NCBI GenBank assembly: GCA_023091665.1
Contig: JALJCQ010000012.1
Coordinates: 4,127,471-4,191,470 of the forward strand
Direction: 5' to 3'
DNA length: 64,000 bases
DNA from: Pythium myriotylum
Taxonomy: Eukaryota > Oomycota > Peronosporomycetes > Pythiales > Pythiaceae
In this document: in pieces, positions 23,001-32,011 of the stretch
Numbering within the stretch: position 1 is the stretch's first letter
Layout of the letters: each line of letters opens with the position of its first letter
The notes under the pieces: model-generated
The model's database searches: none
Seen by the model: only the letters and a program-made list of their open reading frames with translations
What the model was told of the DNA's origin: nothing
Made by a program: the position numbers and the translations under genes

Positions 23001-23644
23001 ACGAGCAGCTCGCGGCCACGCATCGCGCGTTGCGAACACAGAAACTGACGGCGTACTTCACGGACAAGCTGAAGAGCGACGCCATGCGTTGTGCAGTGTA
23101 CCGCCGGCTTCGCAAGGACCTCGAGGATCTCGGTGTCGAGTTGTCGATACGACTGCAGGCTGCGCACGCTGCCGAGGACGCGAGGTACCAGTTCGGCGGC
23201 GAGGAAGACGAGTACGAGTCGCCTGCGGACGTCGCGCTGCGTCGCCACGTCAAACACGTGCGCGAAGAGCTGTTGAATCTCAGGTGTCGCAATAAAGACT
23301 GCCGGCTCGTGTTCGTGGACTTCGACTTCGATACGTGCGCAGCGCTGACGTGCGCGAACCCGAGCTGCGGCAGCGGCATCTGCGCCTACTGCCTCGAGCC
23401 CTGCGGCAAGGACGCCCACGAGCACGTGAGCAAGTGCGACAAGAACCCGAACCGGCCGTACTACTTCACGACCGAGGAGACCTTCCGAGCTGTGCACAAG
23501 GAGCGACGCGAAGGAGAAGTGGCGACGTACTTGGCCAATGTCGTGGCGACGAAAGACGGTGCCGAGATGGTGAGACGCGTCAAGGCGGCGTTGGTGGACG
23601 ACTTCCAGAGTCTTGGGCTCGACATCGCAGCTGTCGGAGTGTAG
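17054..23644 (+). CDS. CCCH zinc finger - DEAH-box RNA helicase - RBR (RING/IBR/RING) protein
   Basis: Single exon, 2,196 aa from the ATG at 17054 (MAAQVSTLCRF); the frame is open 69 nt further up but without ATG. Residues about 8-125 have four CCCH-like fingers (LCRFADQCTRRDCVFAH, CARGDACLALDCKLFH). The DEAH helicase follows: motif I GQTGSGKST near 264, motif II DEAH near 372, SAT near 415, motif V ATDVAETSVTIDG, motif VI QRCGRAGRTRPGR near 592, then an HA2-like region and a long acidic insert (about 775-885). The C-terminus has RING1 near 1745 (CGICYCPAEEPT), IBR, RING2 near 1914 (CPHCHAVFLDFTGC) and a second RING2-like module near 2077 (CRNKDCRLVFVDFD). DEAH helicases unwind RNA with ATP; RBR ligases transfer ubiquitin through a Cys in RING2, here probably the Cys after FTG. 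The combination resembles plant DEAH11/12-type proteins. Target unknown. Confidence 0.92.
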   Translation: MAAQVSTLCRFADQCTRRDCVFAHPSGALCPSYPQRCTNFSQCRCRHPAVRSPTTTTPTLAPTPPRQLCARGDACLALDCKLFHVGGVLCRHYKLCTPRDGRRCLFRHPSAPLPIAPSPQHTKHDAKRAPKQPTRSPLHPKPKPTFHGLVNNAIQLHDNAIRSELETLLGVAAAASQRAVGGVNAADAMTQRAMQAKLQELRDQRAVFVEVSKRLQRADGDETAKLHALKREIYRFKARLPALAKRLEIEQHLANPHTRFTVIQGQTGSGKSTQIPQYAADLPCFAGKRVICTQPRKLAATTLAARVAFEYSGGWDKAPVGGDVGFRVGGYWKASHRTRIEYVTEAVLLEMIARARREPSENPFENVGCVVVDEAHERSVTCDLIMGSLKEEHAKWRHVKVAITSATIDLDLFSGFFNKAPVVEIPGRMFPVEVEYISAGGQESGVVDAAKVATVVSQCALMIQEAFPDPSDGDILCFLPGQDDVLRAKDLFEANIARRIRSSSPADRAFLERAKAHALYGKQDPEEQAQVFKKQTDRKVIFATDVAETSVTIDGVVFVVDSGLRKAMVYDPLRNMSSLKVHTISRSSALQRCGRAGRTRPGRCFRLYSKQEFDEMEIGNTAEIFQQPLTLALLTLYNVGIDPMAFHWLETPNADAIAKAKAELLYLGAVDDHRNVTALGRLVAEVQVDPKHVRLIDRAAQMGVAQVGVDLVAVLSVANIAYHRGNKNDKASKLEADKKREQLLIPEHGDVVSLFRTYRAWKVALEGPSEGLDVDEPPSPPKPELDDAAGDDDEEEDGGLMAMVANNLMKLKLSAQAAAANALQNLANNRDDNDDDEDTKSKSAAMSRADADEDDTMSVFSMGSDFSAASDGSSATSKKPKRQKNEKRARAWCVKNGVNAKAMGIAYATAKELMKTLSRAKSWTHGAVDDSSSTGDRVSDGQLRRLVASGFFLNTAVNKPIPANAPRRDGPQYFALYSEVLGAMFKGTAIHAIDKSGAALPEWIIFDSILRLNATPFLLLATPIDEAWISEESPAFYDLCMKNRSKLPVATISYANLSYALLRSMFGKSFQLINKWEARLKSTLCVDRETNTLTVFCAPMHKDEIHASLEKQIDEQRKRLEKEASEEVYMGTTRAVIGNGFSIQQLLFDKEFIAITVRNLANTTDRELEKRFKAWVRAAGCSPDVVRSVDILRNGTNENASVSATIKFTNKEAASRVYEAVRGDSSGGAPGEAVTVTPFRKLADKSKDAASVTEFAGRIKLTWADGIATGDAKIFFRTAHDANTFVRNARTILQLPAAQAYAVGQMAEEVNSQNAANLPVIGRATARSPPKGKVPGKPNAGGGAPAPMAPTKREPTGEGAAFRIVFDTDKVDAMTLEQQSRLRFGVSIKGSLAPSVDEYELTELVRRTIPGVGYAKIARKPVTATVASNEMELQVRFRRMLPLLTCLDESSVHTDFVDQGTRRAGVVVFCRDLPRLNETFEMARDSPLWEELEKPHGQPIRMELEHSYTTTLHSDLFRCFRDQIAQIITYARAKGVFYQESQPTSLGAAASASKNMVTLKFLGELKVLQRIKAKLDACLEVEQVVSPDIHLLFSIIARRKVSAHMDRHIDEENAPRRYFIRWITKKNEFCVYGDVASRAQAIAWLQQMIAELKSLDLVDHVVRIFQRKDPKTGAKVSSVNTKQWLAMAPTAKALYSYFVQSNQCVYVAGSQSQVDAFKQALQAEGMLYVPRKWGAKTGESAKPDCGICYCPAEEPTITLPICNHVYDFDCIQPMIQPATCTFPLTCPAPGCGQPLRVDDASRILNDADAFSSLVETAVLSYVASHKTEALLCPKPGCNQVLSTANVTGSPATDGGRTIYCDECSAHYCLDCTDAMGKPVLRHAKFTCEKFRSRQVSPEIMQHLRAIQEQILNVSCPHCHAVFLDFTGCTSVQCGNATCGHHFCANCLVYSSTSSSETHYHVARCASNPNPASSSGIKGYFTTDEQLAATHRALRTQKLTAYFTDKLKSDAMRCAVYRRLRKDLEDLGVELSIRLQAAHAAEDARYQFGGEEDEYESPADVALRRHVKHVREELLNLRCRNKDCRLVFVDFDFDTCAALTCANPSCGSGICAYCLEPCGKDAHEHVSKCDKNPNRPYYFTTEETFRAVHKERREGEVATYLANVVATKDGAEMVRRVKAALVDDFQSLGLDIAAVGV

Positions 23645-24285
23645 AGAGAGAGAGAGAGAAATAGAAAGAGAGAATGGAGGTAGACAGGGCGTGCGTTCAG
23701 CAAACTAATCGCGTCACCGCCATGCTGTTCGAGTGGGAAGGATGTACGGACGTCGTCGTCATTCAAGTCACGTCACTCGTCCATCTGCTTCAATCTGGTC
23801 GGGCCCACTGGGTTCGTGGCTGGATGGCCCGGCTGAGATCCTAGAGACTCCAAGGAACTGGATAACGGAGACCCATGGAGGTCACTCGGAGGAGCGATGC
23901 AACGGATTACGGACGACAGAGGGCTACGTCGAGGGCTCCATCAGGAGACGCGGAAGCGAATCAGCACTGCGGGCGATTTGACACTTGAGTCATTCAACAA
24001 ATCCGTGGGATGCCAGGACCTGATTCACGGTCTCGAATGAGATATTCTATTTTGACGGGTATTAGTTGTCACGTTTTATATTAACTATCTTTGACAACCA
24101 TGTATAAGTTGAACTACCATTTACTGGATAACATGATTACTCAGGGTATCGCCGACATGCGTCACCGCCGGGGTAGAAAACAGATCGAACCCGGGCTCTC
24201 CCGGGGCTCTCCCCCGCCTTTCCCACGCCGAGTCCAGCGTGGTCACTCGCGGTCTCAGTTGCCAATCTTTCCGCTCGCTCGCGCC
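23645..24285. other. Intergenic with GA microsatellite
   Basis: A short (GA)n tract directly follows the helicase stop (23646-23660). The rest holds the promoter of the first FYVE-like gene. The open frame upstream of 24286 lacks similarity to the paralogues and I treat it as leader. Confidence 0.5.
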
Positions 24286-26088
24286 ATGAAATTCCCTCTC
24301 AAGGAACGGCCTTTTGACCTCGTGCGGCTCTCGCCCGAGCGCTACGCCGACCTCGAGCGCCTCGCCCAGGACGTCGTCGATGCCAATCTGCGCGAGTTCC
24401 ACGACTTTGTGCACCTCCACAACCGCGTGCTGCCCACGAACCAGTACAAGGCCATCAAGAAGCGCGACAAAGTCACGGTGTACAAGCAGCTCACGCACCG
24501 CAGCGAGCGGGTCTTTGGGCCTCTAGGACGTCGCATGCGCAGCGATGCGCCGCTGATATTGCCCAAGCTTGTGGTCACGGGCACCGTGAGAGGTCGCATG
24601 GAGGATATGCTGCTGGGCACGGCGGTGCGAGACCCGGCGTCGGTGGTCGTCAAGACATCGTACGTGGACGACGAGATCGTGGACTGCTCGGTGTTGCACG
24701 AGCTGCAAGGTGCGAGTGAGGAAGATCCGTTTCGGTTCTTGGCGCTCAAGTGGATCGTCAAGTCCAAGGTGCAGGGCGTCAACTCGGTGATCGTGCCTCG
24801 CGACATGATCGTGATGCAGTCGTCGGGGCTGCTGGCTGAAGAAGGGATCGGCTACCATCTGCTGCATTCCGTAGACGCTGAAGTGCCTGAATGTCCTCCG
24901 CTTGACTCAAAGTTCTCGATCTTGCGGTCGCGGACGTCGACCATGTTCATCTTCCGGCAGCTCACAGCCGATATTATTGAGATTTACACGGCCAACTACG
25001 TCGAGCCGAACGGGTCGGCGCCCGAGGCAGTGGCAATCGCCAGTGCAGCCAAGTCGCTCAGTTCGTCGTGGAAGTCGCTCGAGTGTGCCTACAACATGAA
25101 GCTCAGCTGGATTCTCAAGAACAAAGAAGCCTACATGGGCTCAGATAGCCACGCCGAGCACCTCAACACGGGCAGTGTCTGTGAGCTGTGCACTAAGAAG
25201 GCTACGCTGACAGGACGGTTGGATGACTGCAGTCTCTGTGACGCGCGCGTGTGTTCTCGGTGTCGCGACACAAAGTCATTGGCGAAGGCGAACCGTCGAC
25301 TGGAGTTGAAAGTGGAGAAGCACGAGTTCTGTAAGACGTGTCTGTTTCGCGCGGTGAACGAAGACTCGGCTCGTATCGCGGCTGAGATGAACGTGGGCGT
25401 TCCGATCACGCCGTGGCGTAAGCTTAAGGATGCTAGTACGCGCAAGTTCTCCTACGCTAGCAGCCACAGCAGCGGCCACGGCAGCAGCCGAGGCAGACGT
25501 GGCCAAACCCACCGCGACACGATGTCGACGGCGACGTCCTCTTCTGGCCACTTCACGGAGCGAGAACGCGACCTCGATTCTCTTGGATACTCGAAAATAT
25601 TCTCCAAGGACTCGCAGCGGACGGCGAGTATTGCGACGAGCGCGTACACAGACTTGGACTTCGACAACGCCACGGATGACGGCATGTCAGTAGACGAAAA
25701 CGAGGAGGCGTGGGAACGGCAGCAGTACCAGGCATATCTGGCTCAGCAAAAGGAGCTGCGGAAGCGCAAACTACAGGAAGAGTATCTCAAGCAACTTCAG
25801 GAAATCGAGGGTAGTGATGGAGGCAATCAGATTGCTCCTTACACCAAGACTCCGCACAACTCTTCACGAGGACGCTCGCCAATGTCGGCGAAGAAAGGGC
25901 CGCCGACGAAAGAGGAGGTCGAGAAGCTCAAGAACGTTGATTTCTCGCAAGATCACTTTAAGAACCTGTACGCGCAAATGAAATCGCTTCAGATCGCTGC
26001 CGAGAAGACTTTTGAGCTTACGCGAGATAACGAGCGCAAGTTGAGTCAAGGTAGCCAGCGCAAGTGGACGGAAGGCAAGCTAGTGTAG
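24286..26088 (+). CDS. START-like / FYVE-like zinc finger protein, paralogue 1
   Basis: 600 aa from MKFPLKERPFDLV. The frame is open 195 nt further upstream, but all three paralogues begin at this Met, so I start here. The N-terminal part (to about 280) resembles the START-like lipid-binding region common in oomycete FYVE proteins; this is inferred from arrangement, not from a motif. A zinc finger follows at about 300-360: CELCTKKATL, then CSLCDARVCSRC and CKTC, eight Cys with FYVE spacing. The basic RRHHCR phosphoinositide motif of true FYVE domains is not present; the site reads RVCSRCRD, so PI3P binding is uncertain. The C-terminus is Ser-rich and then coiled coil (EEYLKQLQEIEG). It probably acts on endosomal or other membranes. 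Two paralogues follow. Confidence 0.85.
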   Translation: MKFPLKERPFDLVRLSPERYADLERLAQDVVDANLREFHDFVHLHNRVLPTNQYKAIKKRDKVTVYKQLTHRSERVFGPLGRRMRSDAPLILPKLVVTGTVRGRMEDMLLGTAVRDPASVVVKTSYVDDEIVDCSVLHELQGASEEDPFRFLALKWIVKSKVQGVNSVIVPRDMIVMQSSGLLAEEGIGYHLLHSVDAEVPECPPLDSKFSILRSRTSTMFIFRQLTADIIEIYTANYVEPNGSAPEAVAIASAAKSLSSSWKSLECAYNMKLSWILKNKEAYMGSDSHAEHLNTGSVCELCTKKATLTGRLDDCSLCDARVCSRCRDTKSLAKANRRLELKVEKHEFCKTCLFRAVNEDSARIAAEMNVGVPITPWRKLKDASTRKFSYASSHSSGHGSSRGRRGQTHRDTMSTATSSSGHFTERERDLDSLGYSKIFSKDSQRTASIATSAYTDLDFDNATDDGMSVDENEEAWERQQYQAYLAQQKELRKRKLQEEYLKQLQEIEGSDGGNQIAPYTKTPHNSSRGRSPMSAKKGPPTKEEVEKLKNVDFSQDHFKNLYAQMKSLQIAAEKTFELTRDNERKLSQGSQRKWTEGKLV

Positions 26089-27224
26089 TCTTCATAGATC
26101 GTGATTTGATTCGTAAAGTGAAAAAGTGAGCCAAGTATTATGAACTACGAACTGCAGAGCCCTTGAAGCCGTCTTAATCCAGATACTAGAAGTAGAAATG
26201 GGTCCAAATACCTTCAGCGATCCGAACGCACCGCGAATGTGGACAGAAGACCACACATACAGTAGGATTGTGTGGTTGAGATCATCACAAGCAAGAGCCA
26301 TGTGAAGACTGGTTTGGCACCGGGCGCATCTTCAAGCAACCATTCATGATCAAAGTGCTGGTGATGACCACTTCCGGCTGTCAGACTCAACCGAGTGTGC
26401 AATGCACAACGGCTGTGCTCAGATACCTGTTTTCGAGCGCCACAGCTCAGAGTCGGATTGTGATAAGTCCAAGTCCAATCACTTGAATCAAGCTTTCTCA
26501 AAGCTGGGAAGAGCCACGTGATCACGTGTGTGCGCCATGTTGACTTCACAAACATTGATTGTCCAGGATTTCAGGGCAAAGTATCTTTGTTTCTTCAAAC
26601 ACTCAGATACAGCAGTTGCGAGAAGAAATGCGTTTGATAGTGTCCCAGTATTATGCCATCGCGACTTCCTTGTGTGGAGATCTCGTTGGGCTTTTAGGAT
26701 TGCTTCTTCACGACGTGAATTGGGACCAGAGCATTCGTTTCAATCTTGCAGTGAAGTCTTTACACAGTTCAATCATTGATGTTGGCGATGTTGAGCCTAA
26801 AGAACTGCAACAGCAACCGAAAACCATAACTGATTCGCTGACGCTTTTGATAAGATTTGTTTCATTAGGTTATTCAATTTCACACACATAAAATAACGTA
26901 ATCTTTGAATATGAAAAATCAAATCAAAATGATAACAATATTGCACAGAGTTCGATTTCCAGTTCTTTGAAGATCAAACCAGATCACTCCGTCGAATGCC
27001 CGCCCACCTACGGCTGTCCATCCCCTTGTTCATCCGCTCCACAGTCCCAGCTGTCCTCCTGACTCTAGACATGAGACCTTTGCGTGACTATGACTAACCC
27101 TCTCTCAATGAGAGAAGGTTCCATAGAGAGGTCCAAGTGTTGCGAAGGTCCAGGGTTGAGAAGAGTCTCAGCCCTGCCACGGACCCCTTTCCAGTTCTCA
27201 TTCCACTCTCTCATCCATTGATCG
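26089..27224. other. Intergenic with a candidate orphan exon
   Basis: Between paralogues 1 and 2. On the plus strand an open frame to 26891 (SQYYAIATSLCGDLVGLLGL, ending GYSISHT) follows a TGTCCAG acceptor-like site at 26569. It could be the last exon of a lost or small gene; I see no partner exon. The rest shows no gene. Confidence 0.3.
27198..27204 (+). promoter_or_regulatory. Possible oomycete initiator (TCATTCC)
   Basis: TCATTCC in the context TTCTCATTCCACTC lies 21 nt before the ATG at 27225. It fits the YCAYTYY core of the oomycete initiator, which usually sits close to the start codon. A seven-base match is weak on its own. Confidence 0.3.
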
Positions 27225-28979
27225 ATGAAGTTCCCTCTCAAGGAACGGCCTTTTGACCTCGTGGGACTCTCGCCCGAGCGCTACGCCGACCTCGAGCGCC
27301 TCGCCCAGGACGTCGTCGATGCCAATCTGCGCGAGTTCCACGACTTTGTGCATCTCCACAACCGCGTGCTGCCCACGAACCAGTACAAGGCCATCAAGAA
27401 GCGCGACAAAGTCACGGTGTACAAGCAGCTCACGCACCGCAGCGAGCGGGTCTTTGGGCCGCTCGGAAGGGTCAAGCGTGGAGATGGCCCGCTGATCCTG
27501 CCCAAGCTTGTAGTTGTCGGCACAGTGCGAGGTCGCATGGAGGACATGCTGCTGGGCACAGCGGTGCGAGACCCAGCGTCGGTGGTCGTCAAGACATCGT
27601 ATGTGGACGATGAGATCGTGGACTGCTCGGTGTTGCACGAGCTGCAAGGTGCAAGCGAAGACGATCCGTTTCGGTTCCTCGCTCTGAAATGGATTGTGAA
27701 AGCTAAAAGTCCAGCCATGAACTCGTTAATCGCACCGCGCGACATGATCGTGATGCAGTCGTCTGGGCTGATCGCAGACAAGGGAATCGGCTATCACTTG
27801 CTGCATTCAGTAGATGCTGAAGTCCCGGAGTGCCCACCGCTAGACTCGAAGCTATCGATTCTTCGATCTCGGTTGTCCAACATGTTTATTTTCCGCCAGC
27901 TCACCGCTGATGTTATCGAGATCTACACAACAAACTATGTTGAGCCGAGTGGCACAGCTCCCGAAGCTGTGGGCCTCGCCACGACGGCGAAATCGCTGTG
28001 CTTGGCGTGGAAGTCGCTCGAGTGTGCCTACAACATGAAGCTCAGCTGGATTCTCAAGAACAAAGAAGCCTACATGGGCTCAGATAGCCACGCCGAGCAC
28101 CTCAACACGGGCAGTGTCTGTGAGCTGTGCACTAAGAAGGCTACGCTGACAGGACGGTTGGATGACTGCAGTCTCTGTGACGCGCGCGTGTGTTCTCGGT
28201 GTCGCGACACAAAGTCATTGGCGAAGGCGAACCGTCGACTGGAGTTGAAAGTGGAGAAGCACGAGTTCTGTAAGACGTGTCTGTTTCGCGCGGTGAACGA
28301 AGACTCGGCTCGTATCGCGGCTGAGATGAACGTGGGCGTTCCGATCACGCCGTGGCGTAAGCTTAAGGATGCTAGTTCCAGGGACATCTCGTTTTCAAGC
28401 TACAGTAGTGGTCGGAACAGCAGTAGTAGCAGAGGTAAGCGCGATCAAGACCGACGAAACACGATCTCGACAACGTCTTCTTCGGGTCAATTTGCAGAAG
28501 GCGACCTTGACTCTCTTGGATACTCAAAGTTTATCGTGATGGATCAACCGAGACACGGAAGCATCGCGACGAGCGCTTACACGGACTTGGATATGGATGA
28601 CGACGTCTTATCAGTGGGAGATGATGACGACTTGTGGGAACGACAGCAATACCAGGTTCACGTGACCCATCAAAAGGAGATACAGAAACTCAAGTTACAG
28701 CGTGAGTACTTGAAGCAACTTCAAGAGATCGAAGCAGGCGACCGAGCAAACCAAGTCACGCCCTATACCAAGACCCCGTCGTCTTCGTCTCCTGGTTTAA
28801 TAAAAGGAAGTGTGTCGATTAAAGCCGAAGTCGAGATGTTAAAGAACGGGGATTTGATGGACAACCAGTTCGACAGTCTGTTCACACAAATGAAAAACCT
28901 GCAAATTACTGCGGAAAAGACATACGAACTCACGCAGGACAATGAGCGCATGCTAAGCCAGCGAGGACGGCCCAACTGA
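27225..28979 (+). CDS. START-like / FYVE-like zinc finger protein, paralogue 2
   Basis: 584 aa, single exon, same start (MKFPLKERPFDLVGLS) and same order as paralogue 1: N-terminal lipid-binding-like region, eight-Cys FYVE-like finger (CELCTKKATL, CSLCDARVCSRC, CKTC), Ser-rich linker, C-terminal coiled coil (REYLKQLQEIEA). About 370 bp around the finger (28008-28377) is identical in DNA to 25068-25437 of paralogue 1, while regions on both sides differ at many sites. The finger again lacks the RRHHCR signature. Same strand as paralogue 1, 1.1 kb downstream. Confidence 0.86.
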   Translation: MKFPLKERPFDLVGLSPERYADLERLAQDVVDANLREFHDFVHLHNRVLPTNQYKAIKKRDKVTVYKQLTHRSERVFGPLGRVKRGDGPLILPKLVVVGTVRGRMEDMLLGTAVRDPASVVVKTSYVDDEIVDCSVLHELQGASEDDPFRFLALKWIVKAKSPAMNSLIAPRDMIVMQSSGLIADKGIGYHLLHSVDAEVPECPPLDSKLSILRSRLSNMFIFRQLTADVIEIYTTNYVEPSGTAPEAVGLATTAKSLCLAWKSLECAYNMKLSWILKNKEAYMGSDSHAEHLNTGSVCELCTKKATLTGRLDDCSLCDARVCSRCRDTKSLAKANRRLELKVEKHEFCKTCLFRAVNEDSARIAAEMNVGVPITPWRKLKDASSRDISFSSYSSGRNSSSSRGKRDQDRRNTISTTSSSGQFAEGDLDSLGYSKFIVMDQPRHGSIATSAYTDLDMDDDVLSVGDDDDLWERQQYQVHVTHQKEIQKLKLQREYLKQLQEIEAGDRANQVTPYTKTPSSSSPGLIKGSVSIKAEVEMLKNGDLMDNQFDSLFTQMKNLQITAEKTYELTQDNERMLSQRGRPN

Positions 28980-29168
28980 GCAGCACGTTGCACTTTCCTC
29001 GTGCGATTATGTCCCAATAAATGGTGATGGCGGTGTGTGCGATTCGCCTGCTGAGGTTCTTTTCTCGTGAAACTGTGCTGTACCTATGTAGTCAGAACAA
29101 CTCCCACAGGATTGCTAGTATGCACACAGCTTGAAGAAGTGCACGCTGGAAGAAATCAAAACACTTTA

Positions 29169-30743
29169 TTAATACAACGTGTGAAGTTCTCGACTCAATT
29201 TCCGCTCGTTTTCTCGTGCGACTTCATACGTCTTGTCAGCTGCGAGCTGCAGAGTCTTCATCTGAGCGTACAGGGTGCGGAAGTGCTCTTGTTGGTTCAA
29301 GTGCTCACGATATTGCTGTTTCTCCCGTTCTTCGTCCTCGTCCATCACAAGGTCGTCAGTACTTAGCTTTCTATTGCTGTCGTGGTCGTGGAACTCGCTC
29401 CCATCAAAATCCAAGTCGGTGTACGCGCTACTGGCGGTGCTTACTGTTCGGTTGGGCCTCGTGTCAATGAGTTTTGAATAAGCGAGAGAGTTGGTGCCTC
29501 TATCGCTGCCCCTCGAGGACATTGAACGTACAGAATCTTTGCGTTCGAGCGAACGTGTACTCATGACTCGCTCATGCGAGAACCTTCGAGTTGACGATTC
29601 CTTCAGCGAGTCCCACGGCATGATCGCAGCGCCGCAATTCATCTCGGCAGCGATCCTCGTTGCGTCTTCGTGAACAGCACGGTAGAGACACGTCTTGCAG
29701 ATCTCAACTTTCTCAACTTTGACTTCAAGTCGCCGATTCGCCTTTGCTAGGGACTTTGTGTCGCGGCACCGAGAGCACACTCGCGCTTCACACACACTGC
29801 AGTCATCGAGGCGTCCAGTCAGCGTCGCCTTCTTCGTGCAGAGCTCGCAAACGTTACTAGCACCCAATCGATCCAGAGAGGATTTCTTCCCCAAGTAGGC
29901 GTCCTTATTCTTGAGGATCCAGCTGAGTTTCATGTTGTAGGCACATTCGAGTGACTTCCACGACGAACTGAGCGACTTGGCCGCACTCGCAATGGCCACG
30001 CTCTCGGGCACTGATCCATTTGGCTCGACGTAGTTGGCCGTGTAGATCTCGATGAGATCATTCGCAAGCTGGCGGAAGATGAACATGGTCGACGTCCGTG
30101 ACCGCGAAATGGAGAATTTGTTATCCAGCGGGGGGCACTCGGGGACAGCCGAATCGACCGAATGCAGCAGGTGGTAGCCGATCCCCTCGTCCGGGATCAG
30201 TCCGGACGACTGGATCACGATCATATCGCGCGGCACGATCACCGAGTTTATTCCTGAACTCTTCGCTTTCACGATCCACTTGAGCGCCAAGAACCGATAC
30301 GGATCTTCCTCACTCGCACCTTGCAGCTCGTGCAACACCGAGCAGTCCACAATCTCGTCGTCCACGTACGATGTCTTGACGACGACCGAAGCGGGGTCTC
30401 GCACCGCCGTGCCGAGCAGCATATCCTCCATGCGGCCACGGATCGTGCCTGTGACCACGAGCTTGGGCAAAATCAGCGGCCCATCACCGCACACGCACCG
30501 CCCGAGCGGCCCGAACACCCGCTGCGTTCGATGGGTGAGCTCCTTGTAGACCGTGATTTTGTCGTGCTTCTTGATGGGCTTGAACTGCGCCGGCGACAGC
30601 ACGCGGTTGTGGAGATGCACAAAGTTGTGGAACTCGCGCAGATTGGCGTCGACGACGTCCTGCGCGAGGCGCGCGAGGCTGGCGTAGCGCTCGGGCGAGA
30701 GTTGCACGCTGTCGAAGGGCCGCTCGCTGAGGGGGAACTTCAT
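29169..30743 (-). CDS. START-like / FYVE-like zinc finger protein, paralogue 3
   Basis: 524 aa on the opposite strand, convergent with paralogue 2 (189 bp between stops). It starts MKFPLSERPFDSVQLS and keeps the eight-Cys finger (CELCTKKATL, CSVCEARVCSRC, CKTC). It is the most diverged of the three in the C-terminal third, where the coiled coil is shortened. There is no sign of disruption. Confidence 0.85.
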   Translation of the reverse strand: MKFPLSERPFDSVQLSPERYASLARLAQDVVDANLREFHNFVHLHNRVLSPAQFKPIKKHDKITVYKELTHRTQRVFGPLGRCVCGDGPLILPKLVVTGTIRGRMEDMLLGTAVRDPASVVVKTSYVDDEIVDCSVLHELQGASEEDPYRFLALKWIVKAKSSGINSVIVPRDMIVIQSSGLIPDEGIGYHLLHSVDSAVPECPPLDNKFSISRSRTSTMFIFRQLANDLIEIYTANYVEPNGSVPESVAIASAAKSLSSSWKSLECAYNMKLSWILKNKDAYLGKKSSLDRLGASNVCELCTKKATLTGRLDDCSVCEARVCSRCRDTKSLAKANRRLEVKVEKVEICKTCLYRAVHEDATRIAAEMNCGAAIMPWDSLKESSTRRFSHERVMSTRSLERKDSVRSMSSRGSDRGTNSLAYSKLIDTRPNRTVSTASSAYTDLDFDGSEFHDHDSNRKLSTDDLVMDEDEEREKQQYREHLNQQEHFRTLYAQMKTLQLAADKTYEVARENERKLSRELHTLY

Positions 30744-32011
30744 GGCCGGCGGCGTGGGCGGTGGCGGAGGCCAAAGTCAAGAGTGGCGTCGCCGCGAACG
30801 CCACTGGCGTGCGCTGTCTTCGAGAGTGGACAGCCCAGTGGATGATGCAGATGTCGAGCGCGGTAGTCAGACCGTCAGCCCGGAGAGTTGGAATCCACCT
30901 GTTCCATGTTCTGTTGAGTCTGCCAGAGGCCAGATCGAAACGGTTGCCACGGTCGCCACGACGAGCGTCGCTCCAAAGTGGAACACGGGGCAGCACTGGC
31001 GACCATGGCCACCGACCGTTTGACAGCGCGAGCGATCGACACGAGACGACGGCGAGAGCATCGGTGATCGCAGGAGAGAGCCAGAGGCGATTGGCGGGTC
31101 GAAGGGCCACTGGGAGAGGCCTCGCGTCGCGGAGTCTCGCTCGGGAGGACGTCGGCGGGGAGCGTGGGCGAGGAGATAGTGTCGTCGTGGGGAGGTGACC
31201 TCGTGAAGAGAGCAGCTACGAGTTAAATAGTGTTTTGCACATGAAAATAGGGAGATTTAAACCAGTTTTGATGTGTACTACGTTATGTAAGGAAAGTTTA
31301 GCCTGAACCAGGGCACCTCGGTGCTGTTCCTTCGAAGAGAGCGATGTCGCAGAGAGGTGGAAGACGAGACCACCGGAACGGCTTCCACCTCTCGGGTCGA
31401 TTCCATTCACTTTGTGAGCCCCTTTCTGCGAATGTCGAACATGTTCAACTTGTTCAGTAAAACGAATGGGGAAATTGCTAATTGATACCCTAACGTAAAA
31501 ATCAGTGTTGGAGTGCTTTTTGGAGGCGTAGTCGTGATCTCCATAACTTCACGAGTATCGAGGAAGACCGACAATTCGTTTGTGGGGTGTTCAGGATGAG
31601 CCAGGCTATTCAAGAATGGTGGGTTCGTCCCACAAAATATCACCATTAAGAGTTCAAAACGTGCAATGTCAAACCACGCCGATATCAGTTTAAGAGCGGC
31701 ACTTCACAAAGGATTGAGCCACAGTCTCTGTTCAGCCAATCATTCGATAGTAGGGTTTGGTTTAGGTGTTTCCATAAAAAATTAATTTATTTCTAAATCG
31801 CATGTATTATTGAAGGCTTGACTGCGCCCCTGGAACTCACGGTACTCTCCTCCTCGAATTCACGGTACTGGGCGAAAATGGAACGTTCAGCCCATCTCCA
31901 CAGAAAATTAGAACACGGTATTGGAACTCGAAGACACGATTTTCCGTCACAAGAGCCGATGTGGTCGAGTCACACTGATACAACTTTTAATGTCACAACT
32001 CCCAAAACGCC
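30744..32011. other. Promoter of paralogue 3, then non-coding
   Basis: The first 400 bp upstream of 30743 is GC-rich and should hold the promoter of paralogue 3. The rest is lower in GC with scattered short frames. I see no gene, repeat or RNA. Confidence 0.5.

Noticed and set aside
24091..24285. N-terminal extension of FYVE-like paralogue 1
   Set aside because: Open but not shared with paralogues 2 and 3, and rich in Pro/Arg; probably leader.
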